A DNA stretch of 64,000 nt from Hungatella sp. UBA3048 (GCA_002367105.1 DFCS01000051.1:234996-298995); one strand, 5' to 3'; shown: positions 18,392-27,647, counted from the stretch's first letter. The notes: a model not told the origin generated them from the sequence alone. Translations and numbers: made by a program.

Positions 18392-19321
18392 TTAACTTTC
18401 TATATATTTCTCAGCCATAACAGCTGCAATGGCTCCATCCGCACATGCGGTAACAACCTGTCTTAAGCTCTTCACCCTGATATCCCCGGCGGCAAAAACA
18501 CCTGGTATATTGGTTTCCATATTTTCATTTGTTTTGATATAACCGTATTCCATATCCAGAATGCCCTCAAAGCATTTTGACTGAGGCAGGTATCCGATAA
18601 ACCCAAAGATTCCGAAGGTACCGTCATCCTCATCGGCAACCACCTCCGTCACTTCTCCTGTCTTCACGTTTTCCACGGACATGCCCTGGACCATACCGTC
18701 TCCGTTTATCTCTTTTACCACAGAATCCCACATAAAATCTATTTTAGGATTTTCAAATGCCTTTTCCTGGATGGATTTTGCTGCCCGAAGTTCATCTCTT
18801 CTGTGGATTATGGTCACCTTCCGGCCAAATTTTGTTAAGTAAAGGGCCTCTTCAACGGCTGTGTCTCCACCGCCCACCACATAAATATCAAAATCCTCAA
18901 AAAAGTTCCCGTCGCAGGTGGCACAATAAGATACCCCTTTTCCAATCAAGTCCTTTTCCCCGGGACAGCCGATAGGCTTTGGAAAAGCGCCTGTGGCAAT
19001 GATCACAGTTTTGGTATGGTATTCCTTTTCTTTTCCTTTTAATACCTTGATCTCTCCTGAAAAATCCACTTCCTGAATACAGTCGGCAGTCCGGTCAATC
19101 CCGAATTTTTCTACCTGCTTTGTCATCCTCTGTACCAGGGAACTGCCTGATTCCTCGGGAAGGCATCCCGGATAATTTTCGATCTCAGAAGTGATAACGA
19201 TCTGCCCCCCGTCCTTTTCCTTCTCGATCAGCAGCGCATTTAATCTGGCCCTTCCTGCATAAAGGCCTGCGGATAATCCGGCAGGCCCTCCACCTATTAT
19301 TACAACATCATAAATCTTCAA
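18392..19321 (-). CDS. trxB: Thioredoxin reductase
   Basis: This 309-residue FAD/NAD(P)H flavoprotein has FAD-binding GGGPAGLSAGLYAGRA at the N-terminus, the redox pair C133-A-T-C136 (SYCATCDGNFF), a second nucleotide-binding GGGDTAVEEA and the C-terminal FAD motif GVFAAGDIR. Translation starts at TTG 19319-19321 after GGAGGTG. It feeds electrons to the neighbouring GCEPC thioredoxin and so to selenoprotein A. Confidence 0.96.
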   Translation of the reverse strand: MKIYDVVIIGGGPAGLSAGLYAGRARLNALLIEKEKDGGQIVITSEIENYPGCLPEESGSSLVQRMTKQVEKFGIDRTADCIQEVDFSGEIKVLKGKEKEYHTKTVIIATGAFPKPIGCPGEKDLIGKGVSYCATCDGNFFEDFDIYVVGGGDTAVEEALYLTKFGRKVTIIHRRDELRAAKSIQEKAFENPKIDFMWDSVVKEINGDGMVQGMSVENVKTGEVTEVVADEDDGTFGIFGFIGYLPQSKCFEGILDMEYGYIKTNENMETNIPGVFAAGDIRVKSLRQVVTACADGAIAAVMAEKYIES

Positions 19322-19334
19322 GGCGCACCTCCAT

Positions 19335-21209
19335 TTATTTTTTAGTATTTAATACCCTGTCATCTCCCTGGCGTCTGGTGAACTTATCCTGGTCAAACCG
19401 TTCCAGAAGCATTAGCGCAAACTTTCTGCTGGTCCCAATGGCATCCCGGAAATCCGGAAGCTTTAACACGCCATTTTCAAGAAAAAGCTGTTCTGCCTTT
19501 TCTTTGGCCTCTTTATATAAGTCTTCCCCTACTATATACTGTCCGGGAAGGACCATGTAACCGCCCTGCAGCATAAATTCAAGTACCTGCTGCTTTTCCC
19601 TGGTATTTTCAGTAAGCTCCGAGGCCGTTAAAAACGAATAGCCGCTTTCCAGAATCTTTTTAGCCAATCCATCCTTTAACCTTTTTTGGCTTTCCGTAAG
19701 ATCAGGCTCAAAACCATAACATGAAACAATGTTCTGCTCCAGCCTCACCGCCTCCTTACCGGCCAGGTATTTCAGCATGGTTTCGCATTGCTTCTTATGG
19801 GACATATTCAGTTTTTCCAGTAATTCAGCCTTTGGAATCCCTTTCCGCAGCCGGTTTTTCTTATGATAATCGTTTAAGATATCCTCCACCATAAACCTGT
19901 AATGCATCAGATACTCTGCATGTATGTACTGCTTTTCTATGAATAAAATGCTCCCTTCCTCCTCAAGCTCTTTTAATTCGCCTTCCTTAATATCCTTATT
20001 TAAAAAGGCAGCTACTTGCTCAAAGGTGGAAAATGGATTGTTTTTAATATATTCTTCTATCATCTCCCCGGAAGATGCCGCATCCTTTATCTGAAGGGAC
20101 TTAAGCCGTTCTTCAGGATCTTTTTTATATTTTGAAGCTTTTGGGTCAATGATAACCCCTCCTCCAATGGTAGTGACCGGAGAAATGGTTCTAAGCACAA
20201 AACGGTCGCCCTTTAAAACGGCAATTTCATGATCCAGAAGAATCTGAGCATAGCCCTCATCCCCTGCCTTTACCTTTTTATGGGTGATGGGAACAAACCT
20301 GGCAACCTCTTCTGCCGCTCCCACATAAAGCTTCAGCTTATAAAACCGGCCCATTTCCAGCTTTGTTGTCTTCACAATGGCAAACCTCACATCGATCCTG
20401 TCCGTTACGTATACGCCATCCTTTGTTGCTACGGTATTTCCCCTCTTCAATTCATTAACGGCAACATTGGATAAGTTAATGGCCGTCCGCTGTCCGGCAT
20501 ATGCAGATTCCACGTTATGTTCATGGACCTGTAAATTCCTTACCTTGGCTGGAATCCCCTGAGGATAAACCACCAGTTCATCCTCAGCTTTTAAAACCCC
20601 TTCCATCAGAGTTCCGGTGACAACAGTTCCGTATCCTTTTACAGAAAAAACCCGGTCTATGTTCATCCTGGGTTTTTTTGTAAAACTCCGCTCCCGGATA
20701 TCAGAAGTCAAAATTTCAAGCTCCCTTATGAAGCCGTCAAAGCCTTTTCTGCTGACAGAATCCACCTCTACGATCTTTGTTCCTTCTAAAAAGGTACCTT
20801 TTATAAATGACCGGATATCATCGATCACCAGTTCTTTAAATTCCTCATCTACCAGATCAATTTTTGTTAGTACAATCAAATACTTTTGTATTCCGAGGTA
20901 GCTGAGAATGTCCATGTGTTCCCTGGTCTGGGGCATGATTCCCTCATTAGCCGCTATGATAATGAGAGCAGCGTCAATGCCTGTAGCTCCGGCCAGCATG
21001 TTCTTAATAAACTTTTCATGTCCCGGAACATCAACAATGCCAAGAGAACGCCCATTGGGAAGCTGAAAGCCGGTAAATCCAAGGTTAATGGAAATTCCTC
21101 TTCTCTTTTCCTCTGCCAGCGTGTCTGTATCATGACCTGTAAGGGCTTTTACCAATGCCGTTTTTCCATGATCAATATGCCCTGCGGTTCCTACAATGAT
21201 GCTGTCCAT
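19335..21209 (-). CDS. selB: Selenocysteine-specific elongation factor
   Basis: This 624-residue translational GTPase delivers selenocysteinyl-tRNA at UGA codons with a SECIS. G1 GHIDHGKT, G3 DVPGHEKF and G4 TKID lie in the first 120 residues, followed by EF-Tu-like domains and about 270 residues of winged-helix repeats that bind the SECIS RNA. ATG follows GGTGAGGGATGA. It stands between tRNA-Sec and trxB, 13 bases from trxB. Confidence 0.97.
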   Translation of the reverse strand: MDSIIVGTAGHIDHGKTALVKALTGHDTDTLAEEKRRGISINLGFTGFQLPNGRSLGIVDVPGHEKFIKNMLAGATGIDAALIIIAANEGIMPQTREHMDILSYLGIQKYLIVLTKIDLVDEEFKELVIDDIRSFIKGTFLEGTKIVEVDSVSRKGFDGFIRELEILTSDIRERSFTKKPRMNIDRVFSVKGYGTVVTGTLMEGVLKAEDELVVYPQGIPAKVRNLQVHEHNVESAYAGQRTAINLSNVAVNELKRGNTVATKDGVYVTDRIDVRFAIVKTTKLEMGRFYKLKLYVGAAEEVARFVPITHKKVKAGDEGYAQILLDHEIAVLKGDRFVLRTISPVTTIGGGVIIDPKASKYKKDPEERLKSLQIKDAASSGEMIEEYIKNNPFSTFEQVAAFLNKDIKEGELKELEEEGSILFIEKQYIHAEYLMHYRFMVEDILNDYHKKNRLRKGIPKAELLEKLNMSHKKQCETMLKYLAGKEAVRLEQNIVSCYGFEPDLTESQKRLKDGLAKKILESGYSFLTASELTENTREKQQVLEFMLQGGYMVLPGQYIVGEDLYKEAKEKAEQLFLENGVLKLPDFRDAIGTSRKFALMLLERFDQDKFTRRQGDDRVLNTKK

Positions 21210-21279
21210 TCATCCCTCACCCAGATTCTAAATTTGATATTTTTTTATGGTTCCGATATATGTTAATGGAAATTATTTT

Positions 21280-21373
21280 TGGCGGAAGCATATGGGAATC
21301 GAACCCACCCACGACGATTAGCCGCAACACGGTTTTGAAGACCGGTAGGCACACCAGTTACCTGTCTGCTTCC
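21280..21373 (-). tRNA. selC: tRNA-Sec (anticodon UCA)
   Basis: This 94-base tRNA gene has encoded CCA (21280-21282). The acceptor arms GGAAGCA and TGCTTCC pair fully; the eighth position is a G-A mismatch. The D stem is AGGTA/TGCCT with loop ACTGGTG. The anticodon loop is CTTCAAA with UCA. A long variable arm (GCGGC, TAATC, GTCGT) precedes a T arm with loop TTCGATT. Length, UCA anticodon and long variable arm are diagnostic of selenocysteine tRNA. Confidence 0.96.
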
Positions 21374-21388
21374 TTAAATATTTGCATT

Positions 21389-21442
21389 GTAGATTGTCTA
21401 CAATCTACTTTTATATTATATCATTTTATCCTTTTATATCAA
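21389..21442 (-). promoter_or_regulatory. tRNA-Sec promoter with a perfect palindrome at the start site
   Basis: On the minus strand, -35 TTGATA (21437-21442) and -10 TATAAT (21415-21420) are 16 bases apart, a near-consensus housekeeping promoter. The predicted start falls at the edge of a perfect inverted repeat, GTAGATTGT and ACAATCTAC around CT (21389-21408), which ends 15 bases before the tRNA. The palindrome could be an operator or a processing hairpin. Confidence 0.65.
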
Positions 21443-21567
21443 CAAAGTGTTTTTTATATTATCAATACACTTTATTTCATTTTTTTATAGATCAGAAAAT
21501 TTTATAGGTAAAAACTCATAAAATATGATATTATCAAAAATATTTTTAGATTAATTCTTACCATAAA

Positions 21568-21599
21568 AAAAACACAAGCTTAGGATCACTTGTGTTTTT
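21568..21599 (-). terminator. Terminator of selD overlapping its last codons
   Basis: AAAAACACAAG (21568-21578) and CTTGTGTTTTT (21589-21599) form an 11-bp stem. On the minus strand its left arm encodes the last SelD residues and the run of T follows the stop codon. Confidence 0.82.
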
Positions 21600-22641
21600 G
21601 TATATTCATTAATTCGATCTTTTTATCTTCCTCACCCTTGGCCTTCCCTATGATATATCCCTTCTCCCCGGCATCCTCAAGCCTTTTTAACAGGATGTCC
21701 GCCTCTTCTTCCGGAAGGGAAATGCACAGACCTCCTGAGGTTTGGGCATCAGAAGCAATATCAATCAAAACCTGCTCCACATCCGGCATAATTTTAACAA
21801 ATGATTTGATATAATCAAAATTCCGGTAAGCTCCGGCAGGCACTAAACCGGTACGTGCCATTTCCTCTGCCAGAGGATACAGGGGAAGTTTATCTGCAAA
21901 GACAGATATGGTGACTTCACTGCCTGCCGCCATTTCATAGAGGTGGCCCAAAAGGCCAAAGCCTGTGATATCGGTGCATGCGTGAACGGAAAGACCTTCC
22001 ATGGCGGCCCCTGCCTCTTGGTTCAATGCGGCCATGCTCTCAAACATGAACTCACAATCCCTCGGCTCTATAAATTCTGCTTTCAGGGCAGTTAAGAGAA
22101 TCCCGGAACCGATAGGCTTGGTCAGAATCAGCACATCTCCTGGTTTTGCTCCTACATTCTTTCGTACCTTTCCCGGATGGACGAATCCTGTAACGCTTAA
22201 CCCGTATTTGGGAACGTTATCCTCAATGGTATGGCCTCCGGTTATGATACATCCTGCCTTGATGGCCTGATCCGCCCCTCCCCGCAGGATTTCTTTTACC
22301 ACTTCATCTCCCAGACAGGGGTTTACGCAAAGAAGATTTAAGGCTAATTTGGGCACCCCACCCATGGCATAGACATCTGAAAGAGCGTTAGCAGCCGCAA
22401 TTCTGCCGAATAAATAAGGATCATCCACCATGGGAGGAAAAAAGTCCGCCGTCTGAATGATCGCCATATCTTCACTGATCTGATAGACACAGGCATCATC
22501 CGCCGTATCAAAACCGACGATCAGTGCCGGATCTGACAGCTTCGGCAAATCGCAGATAATATTTGAAAGAGCTCCCGGCCCTAATTTGGCCGCTCAGCCC
22601 CCGCCTGAAACAAACTTCGTAAGCAATCCCTTTTTCTCCAT
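21586..22641 (-). CDS. selD: Selenophosphate synthetase, itself a selenoprotein (UGA = Sec16)
   Basis: SelD makes selenophosphate from selenide and ATP. The start ATG 22639-22641 after AAGGCGG gives MEKKGLLTKFVSGGGUAAK, with TGA at 22594-22596 as Sec16 in the catalytic glycine-rich loop where other SelD proteins have Cys or Sec. The frame runs on through LGPGALSNIICDLPKLSDP to a total of 351 residues, the normal SelD length; a UGA-blind caller would start 31 codons later. Lys19, three residues after Sec, is the expected catalytic lysine. The enzyme thus needs its own product, a self-dependent loop. It has its own promoter and terminator. Confidence 0.96.
22576..22592 (-). promoter_or_regulatory. 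Candidate bacterial SECIS hairpin of selD
   Basis: Directly after the UGA the transcript has CGGCC, loop AAAUUAG and GGCCG, a 5-bp GC stem with a G in the loop. It begins 2 bases past the UGA, closer than most known SECIS hairpins, so the true element may extend further. Confidence 0.45.
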
Positions 22642-22754
22642 ATAAAATACCGCCTTTCTGTACCCCGATGCCCTTTATTATTTTGTACCTGTTCCCGGGC
22701 CGTATAAAGTCAAGGAAAGCCTTTCCCTTACCGGCGCCGGATATTTTGTGGTTC

Positions 22755-22783
22755 AGTATAGCACAGGATAGAAATGCGGACAA
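22755..22783 (-). promoter_or_regulatory. selD promoter
   Basis: On the minus strand, TTGTCC (22778-22783) and TATACT (22755-22760) are 17 bases apart. The predicted leader of about 105 bases contains the palindrome CCGGCGCCGG and a GGAAAG/CTTTCC hairpin. I do not recognise a known riboswitch in it. Confidence 0.55.
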
Positions 22784-22904
22784 GAAATATAAAATTCTTT
22801 TATGAATACTCAAAACTGTGGCTGTAAATTTTATTTTAAACATTGGATCATGCCGCCGGGTCACCACGATACCGCCCCAAAGCCTGTTATATCTCCCTGG
22901 CTTC

Positions 22905-24260
22905 CTACCTGTCTCCCAGGGGCATATACTCTTCTTCCTGCATCACACTGATGTAGGCCGGACGGATGATCTTATCCATGTTGATAAGCTCTTCGATCCG
23001 GTGAGCGCTCCATCCAACAATCCTTGCAATGGCAAAGATCGGGGTGAACAATTCATTGGGAATGTCCAGCATGCTGTACACAAATCCGCTGTAAAAGTCC
23101 ACATTTGCGCTTACGCCCTTATAGATCTTTCTTTCATCTGCAATGACTTCAGGGGCCAGACGCTCGATCATGGAGTAGAGGTTAAAATCATCCAGACGGC
23201 CTTTTTCCTCTGATAACTGCTTAACAAAGCCTTTGAAAATTTCTGCACGGGGATCGGACTTGGAATAAACCGCATGTCCCATACCATATATAAGACCTTT
23301 CCGGTCAAAAGCTTCCTTATGAAGAAGCTTTCTCAAGTACTTCTCCACTTCCTCTTCATCCGTTAAGTCATGGACTTCCTTCCGCAAATCCTCCATCATT
23401 TCCACAACCTTAATGTTTGCACCGCCATGCTTGGGCCCTTTTAAAGAGGCAAGTGCAGCTGCAACCACGCTGTATGTGTCCGTACCGGAGGAAGTGACCA
23501 CATGAGTCGTAAAGGTGGAGTTATTTCCTCCTCCATGCTCCATATGAAGGATCAGGGCCAGGTCAAGAACATGGGCCTCCACCTTGGAATACTTCATATC
23601 CGGCCTTAATAGCCTTAAAATATTTTCTGCAGTTGACAGCTTTTCATCCGGCCTGTGGATATACATGCTTCCCCCTCTTTCATAATGGTTGAAAGTATGA
23701 TATCCATAAACTGCCAGCATTGGCATGACGCTGATTAACATCAGACTCTGGCGGAGCACATTGGGAACAGATATGTCACTGGCCTTATCATCATAAGAGG
23801 ACAGAGTAAGAATACTTCTTGCAAGGCAGGACATCATATCCTGGCTCGGCGCCTTCATGACCACATCTCTGACAAAATTGGTAGGCAGAGTCCGGCTGTA
23901 ACCCAGAGTCTTAGTAAAGCGCTCCAGCTGGCTTTTATCTGGCAGATCTCCAAAAAGAAGGAGGTAGGCAATTTCCTCAAAACCATAGCGCCCTTCTTTG
24001 ACAACGCCGTTTACCAGGTCATGTATATTATATCCCCGGTAAAACAGCTGGCCTTCACATGGGATCTTTTCTCCATCTACGGTCTTGTTTGATAAAATCT
24101 TTGATACCTTGGTTAATCCTGCCACAACACCATCGCCGCTTTTATCTCTAAGCCCCCGCTTTACCTCAAATCTGTCGTAGGCTTCCAGGTCAATTCTTTC
24201 GTCATTCAAACAGATATCAGACCACTCTTCCACATTTTTCATAAATTCTTTCTGGTTCAT
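22905..24260 (-). CDS. Citrate/2-methylcitrate synthase
   Basis: This 451-residue enzyme condenses acetyl-CoA with oxaloacetate. Catalytic motifs visible are the His in LILHMEHGGGNNSTF, the His in LIYGMGHAVYSKSDPRA and the Asp in SANVDFYSGFVYSML. It has the N-terminal extension typical of clostridial enzymes of this type. ATG 24258-24260 was preferred over an upstream GTG that overlaps the GAGGTG ribosome site. In an anaerobe it probably feeds 2-oxoglutarate synthesis through the oxidative branch of an incomplete TCA cycle. It is on the same strand as selD but is separated by selD's own promoter. Confidence 0.93.
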   Translation of the reverse strand: MNQKEFMKNVEEWSDICLNDERIDLEAYDRFEVKRGLRDKSGDGVVAGLTKVSKILSNKTVDGEKIPCEGQLFYRGYNIHDLVNGVVKEGRYGFEEIAYLLLFGDLPDKSQLERFTKTLGYSRTLPTNFVRDVVMKAPSQDMMSCLARSILTLSSYDDKASDISVPNVLRQSLMLISVMPMLAVYGYHTFNHYERGGSMYIHRPDEKLSTAENILRLLRPDMKYSKVEAHVLDLALILHMEHGGGNNSTFTTHVVTSSGTDTYSVVAAALASLKGPKHGGANIKVVEMMEDLRKEVHDLTDEEEVEKYLRKLLHKEAFDRKGLIYGMGHAVYSKSDPRAEIFKGFVKQLSEEKGRLDDFNLYSMIERLAPEVIADERKIYKGVSANVDFYSGFVYSMLDIPNELFTPIFAIARIVGWSAHRIEELINMDKIIRPAYISVMQEEEYMPLGDR

Positions 24261-24535
24261 CAGGCACACCTCTTTCTGAAATCAGGTTGTCTAGTTCCAC
24301 TTTGTTTTTCCATCGGTCTTTCTAAGCCAGCGTCATCCCCTTTCCTCTCCTGCAGAATCTTTATCGTTAAATTTTCAACTTTTCAATATAATATAAAATT
24401 TTATAAAAAAAAGCAAGATATATTTATGCCTTGTGCCAAGCTCTGAGCTTGTAAAGGCATGATATATTGACAAATACCCTTCCAAATCTTATACTTGCCT
24501 TAATTTCCCATTGAGGAATGTACCGGAGGTTGTTC

Positions 24536-25186
24536 ATGAAAATAGAATTTTCCCTGTTTTTCTTTATAGAAGTCATCGGAACCATAGCCTTTGCTTCATC
24601 TGGGGCCATGGTTGCCATTAAAAAACAGCTGGATCTGCTTGGAGTCATTGTATTAGGTGTTACCACTGCCGTAGGAGGCGGTATGCTAAGGGATATTATC
24701 ATAGGAAATGTACCTCCTGCCCTTTTTAAAGACCCTATCTATGTATTGCTGGCCTTTATAACGGTTATGCTTTTATTTATTATAGTAAGGCTGAACCAGA
24801 AAATACTGGATGGACGTTCCATAGAAGCCTATGAAAAGGTGATGAACATATTTGATGCCATCGGACTTGGTGCTTTTACTGTAGTCGGTATCGATGCTGC
24901 AGTGGTTTCCGGCTATGGAGATTACCATTTTCTCATCATCTTTTTAGGTGTCATCACCGGAGTTGGCGGCGGCATTCTGCGGGACATTATGGCCGGACAA
25001 ACCCCTTATGTCCTTAGAAAGCATATTTATGCCTGTGCTTCCATTGCAGGGGCCATCCTTTATGCCTGGCTTTTGAACTGCATCGATAACAATATTGCCA
25101 TGCTGATCGGCGCCTGCTCTGTAGTATTGATCCGGCTTCTGGCAACCCATTTTTGCTGGGATTTACCTACCGCAACAAAAAAATAA
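24536..25186 (+). CDS. UPF0126/TRIC-family membrane protein
   Basis: This 216-residue integral membrane protein is made of two homologous three-helix halves. Each carries the family glycine motif: TTAVGGGMLRDIIIG near residue 45 and ITGVGGGILRDIMAG near residue 135. The fold is that of trimeric intracellular cation channels, but the bacterial function is poorly known (amino acid or ion passage has been proposed). ATG 24536 follows CCGGAGG; the longer frame lacks a ribosome site. It is divergent from citrate synthase. Confidence 0.88.
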   Translation: MKIEFSLFFFIEVIGTIAFASSGAMVAIKKQLDLLGVIVLGVTTAVGGGMLRDIIIGNVPPALFKDPIYVLLAFITVMLLFIIVRLNQKILDGRSIEAYEKVMNIFDAIGLGAFTVVGIDAAVVSGYGDYHFLIIFLGVITGVGGGILRDIMAGQTPYVLRKHIYACASIAGAILYAWLLNCIDNNIAMLIGACSVVLIRLLATHFCWDLPTATKK

Positions 25187-25206
25187 TTCTCCCGAGGAGG
25201 TATCCA

Positions 25207-25908
25207 ATGAAACGTTTGCTCCAATATACCGCTGGAATCATATTTTCTTTCTGCCTTATGATCGTGCTTTTATTCACCTCCGTAGAGGCAGCCGTTTACT
25301 GGGTTCCAGGATACTTTGAAAAAGAATATAACAAATATCAAGTGACTCAGGCAGTCTCCATGACAATGGAGGATCTCCTTGATGTTACCGGTGAAATGAT
25401 GTCTTATCTGCGGGGAAAGAGGGACAATCTTCACGTAGATACCACCATGGGAGGCGTAGAAAGGGAATTTTTTAATGCCCGCGAAATTGCCCATATGGAG
25501 GATGTCCGCGGACTGTTTCTAGGCGCCCTTTCCATACGGAGAGGCTGCCTCATGGTCATGGTCTTATGCCTCATCGTTCTTCTCTTATTAAAGACAAGTT
25601 TAACGCGGACCTTTCCCAGGGCCGTATGCGCGGGAACCGGGATCTTTTTTTTCCTGACCGCTGTCATAGCTTTCATTATTACCACAGATTTTACCAGATA
25701 TTTTATCATGTTCCACCATATATTTTTTAAGAATGACCTATGGATTCTGGATCCTTCCACCGATATGCTCATTAACATCGTTCCGGAAGGCTTCTTTCGG
25801 GACACGGTTATTCTCATCGGCTTTATCTACCTATTCTCTATCCTGCTTATCTTAGCTGTCTGTCTTTTTCTTATGGGTAAGGTTAAAAGAAAACATCTTG
25901 CAGCTTAA
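25207..25908 (+). CDS. TIGR01906 (DUF1461) family integral membrane protein
   Basis: This 233-residue protein has an N-terminal membrane helix, an extracytoplasmic domain of about 80 residues (with YLRGKRDNL and an acidic GVEREFFNAREIAHMEDVR segment) and three further helices. This layout matches TIGR01906, whose function is unknown. ATG follows CGAGGAGG, 20 bases after the preceding gene, so the two are co-transcribed and end at the terminator that follows. Confidence 0.85.
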   Translation: MKRLLQYTAGIIFSFCLMIVLLFTSVEAAVYWVPGYFEKEYNKYQVTQAVSMTMEDLLDVTGEMMSYLRGKRDNLHVDTTMGGVEREFFNAREIAHMEDVRGLFLGALSIRRGCLMVMVLCLIVLLLLKTSLTRTFPRAVCAGTGIFFFLTAVIAFIITTDFTRYFIMFHHIFFKNDLWILDPSTDMLINIVPEGFFRDTVILIGFIYLFSILLILAVCLFLMGKVKRKHLAA

Positions 25909-25914
25909 GATCGT

Positions 25915-25953
25915 AAATCAGCTGGATATGTAGGCATAATCAGCTGGTTTTTT
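25915..25953 (+). terminator. Rho-independent terminator
   Basis: AAATCAGCTG (25915-25924) and CAGCTGGTTT (25941-25950) pair over 10 positions with one wobble and are followed by T residues. It ends the UPF0126/TIGR01906 operon. Confidence 0.8.
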
Positions 25954-25975
25954 CGTATATAAATACGGGAAAAAT

Positions 25976-26010
25976 AGCAAATAACCTTTACTTGTTACAG
26001 CAAATAACCT
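25976..26010 (+). repeat. 12-bp direct repeat in the dacF promoter region
   Basis: AGCAAATAACCT occurs at 25976-25987 and 25999-26010, 23 bases apart centre to centre, about two helical turns. The second copy abuts a -10-like TATACT. This spacing suits a regulator binding on one face of the DNA. Confidence 0.5.
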
Positions 26011-26070
26011 ATACTGTAGATTGTAGTATTGTCTGAAACCGAACGAAAGCTTATGGAGAGATTACTCAAT

Positions 26071-27624
26071 ATGACTCAATATATAAAAAAGATTTTTATT
26101 TTTTTTCTGTGCCTGCCTTTTTTTGTCTCCTCTTTTACCGGGACTTCTCTGGGGGCCGCAGACTGGCCTTCCGGCCCGTCGGTTCAGGCACAGGGAGCCA
26201 TTCTGATGGATGCAGACACCGGAACCGTTCTGTGGGGCCAGAACATACACAACCAATATTTTCCGGCCAGTATTACCAAGGTCATGACTGCGCTTCTTGT
26301 CATTGAAAAATGCAGTCTTGATGAAACCGTAACATTTTCCCATAACGCCGTATTTAATGTAGAATCCGGTAGCAGCAATGCCGGGATCAATGAGGGGGAC
26401 AAGCTGTCTGTCAGGGACTGCCTCTATGCCCTTCTGCTTAAATCAGCCAATGAATCAGCCAACGCCCTTGCAGAGCATGTGGCAGGAAGCACTGAAGCTT
26501 TTGCCGATATGATGAATGTACGTGCCAAGGAACTTGGATGTACCAATACTCATTTTGCCAATCCCAGCGGTTTAAATGACCCGGAGCATTATACTTCCCC
26601 CTACGACATGGCCCTCATCGCAAGAGCAGCCTTTAACAATCCTGTTTTTGAAGATATAGACTCCTCAACCTTTTATAAGCTTCCGCCCAACTCCATTAAT
26701 AAAGAAGGGCTTACCATCTATCCTGGGCATAAGATGATGCGAAAAAGCACTCCTTTCTACTATCCGGGCATCGTCGGCGGCAAAACAGGCTACACCACAC
26801 TGGCCGGCAATACCTTAATAACCTGTGCGGAAAAAAACGGGATGAAGCTGATTACCATAATTTTAAAGGGATCTACTCCCCAGTATTGGACAGACACTAA
26901 AAATCTATTGGACTTTGGTTTTTCAAATTTTGTCTCCTTAAAAGCTGCAGATTACGAAAAAACCTACAGTTCCATTACCAGCGATTTAAATTTCAGCGGT
27001 TTGACAATCACCAGACCAGAAGCCCTGATTTTAGATCCTTACAGCCGGATCATCCTGCCTAAAACAGCTGACTTTTCCGATGCAAAAGCGGAACTCAGTT
27101 ATGATATTTCATCGGGTGACCCTCCAAATTCCATCGCGAAAATTAATTACCGTTATAATGACCGGGTCGTAGGCAGTACCTTTCTGGAGGTGAATGACAC
27201 CTTATTCCAGAACAAGGAAGCGGATACCGGAATCGCCACCGCTCCCCAGGCCGAAACTTATTCCGGATCCGGCGATGCATTAGACCCGTCTGCAGCCCAG
27301 ACTTCCGTAACTCCTTCCGGAAAACGTTCGGAAAAAGAAACGGAAGATTACCGGGAAAAGGCCTTAAGGCCCTTTGAGATCCCTTTAGCCGCCTGGCTGA
27401 TATTAGGAAGCGTGGGAGCAATCACTGTAATAGGAGGCGCTGCTGCCTTTTTCCTATATTGGAAACACAAAGAAGCGCAGGATTTCCTTATCAGACGGGA
27501 GCAGCGCATGAAACGCCTTCGGGACTCCGGTGTTTCAGCCGATGAATTCAACAGTATTCTGGAACAAAGGCGCAGTTCCTATTCATCAAAGCGGAAAAGA
27601 CGGCGGGGCGGCCGTTTCAGATGA
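26071..27624 (+). CDS. D-alanyl-D-alanine carboxypeptidase (PBP5/DacF family)
   Basis: This 517-residue serine peptidase trims the stem peptide of peptidoglycan outside the membrane. It has a signal peptide, the S67-I-T-K70 catalytic motif, SAN in LLKSANESANALAEH, KTG in GGKTGYTTLAGNT, a C-terminal beta domain, then a Pro/Ser-rich linker and a membrane anchor (PLAAWLILGSVGAITVIGG). A basic cytosolic tail (SSKRKRRRGGR) follows. The start at 26071 was chosen because GGAGAG precedes it and the signal peptide then begins at once; a start at 26029 or 26053 is possible. The transmembrane anchor with a long cytosolic tail differs from the amphipathic helix of classic PBP5. Confidence 0.92.
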   Translation: MTQYIKKIFIFFLCLPFFVSSFTGTSLGAADWPSGPSVQAQGAILMDADTGTVLWGQNIHNQYFPASITKVMTALLVIEKCSLDETVTFSHNAVFNVESGSSNAGINEGDKLSVRDCLYALLLKSANESANALAEHVAGSTEAFADMMNVRAKELGCTNTHFANPSGLNDPEHYTSPYDMALIARAAFNNPVFEDIDSSTFYKLPPNSINKEGLTIYPGHKMMRKSTPFYYPGIVGGKTGYTTLAGNTLITCAEKNGMKLITIILKGSTPQYWTDTKNLLDFGFSNFVSLKAADYEKTYSSITSDLNFSGLTITRPEALILDPYSRIILPKTADFSDAKAELSYDISSGDPPNSIAKINYRYNDRVVGSTFLEVNDTLFQNKEADTGIATAPQAETYSGSGDALDPSAAQTSVTPSGKRSEKETEDYREKALRPFEIPLAAWLILGSVGAITVIGGAAAFFLYWKHKEAQDFLIRREQRMKRLRDSGVSADEFNSILEQRRSSYSSKRKRRRGGRFR

Positions 27625-27647
27625 CCTTATATAGCAAGGGGTTTTCC

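Noticed and set aside
22642..22754. Known riboswitch in the selD leader
   Set aside because: GC palindromes are present, but no conserved motif of a molybdenum/tungsten cofactor, guanidine or other known riboswitch could be recognised.
22508..22867. Minus-strand frame of 119 codons over the start of selD
   Set aside because: It is in another frame than selD, runs through the selD promoter and leader, and encodes a low-quality basic sequence.
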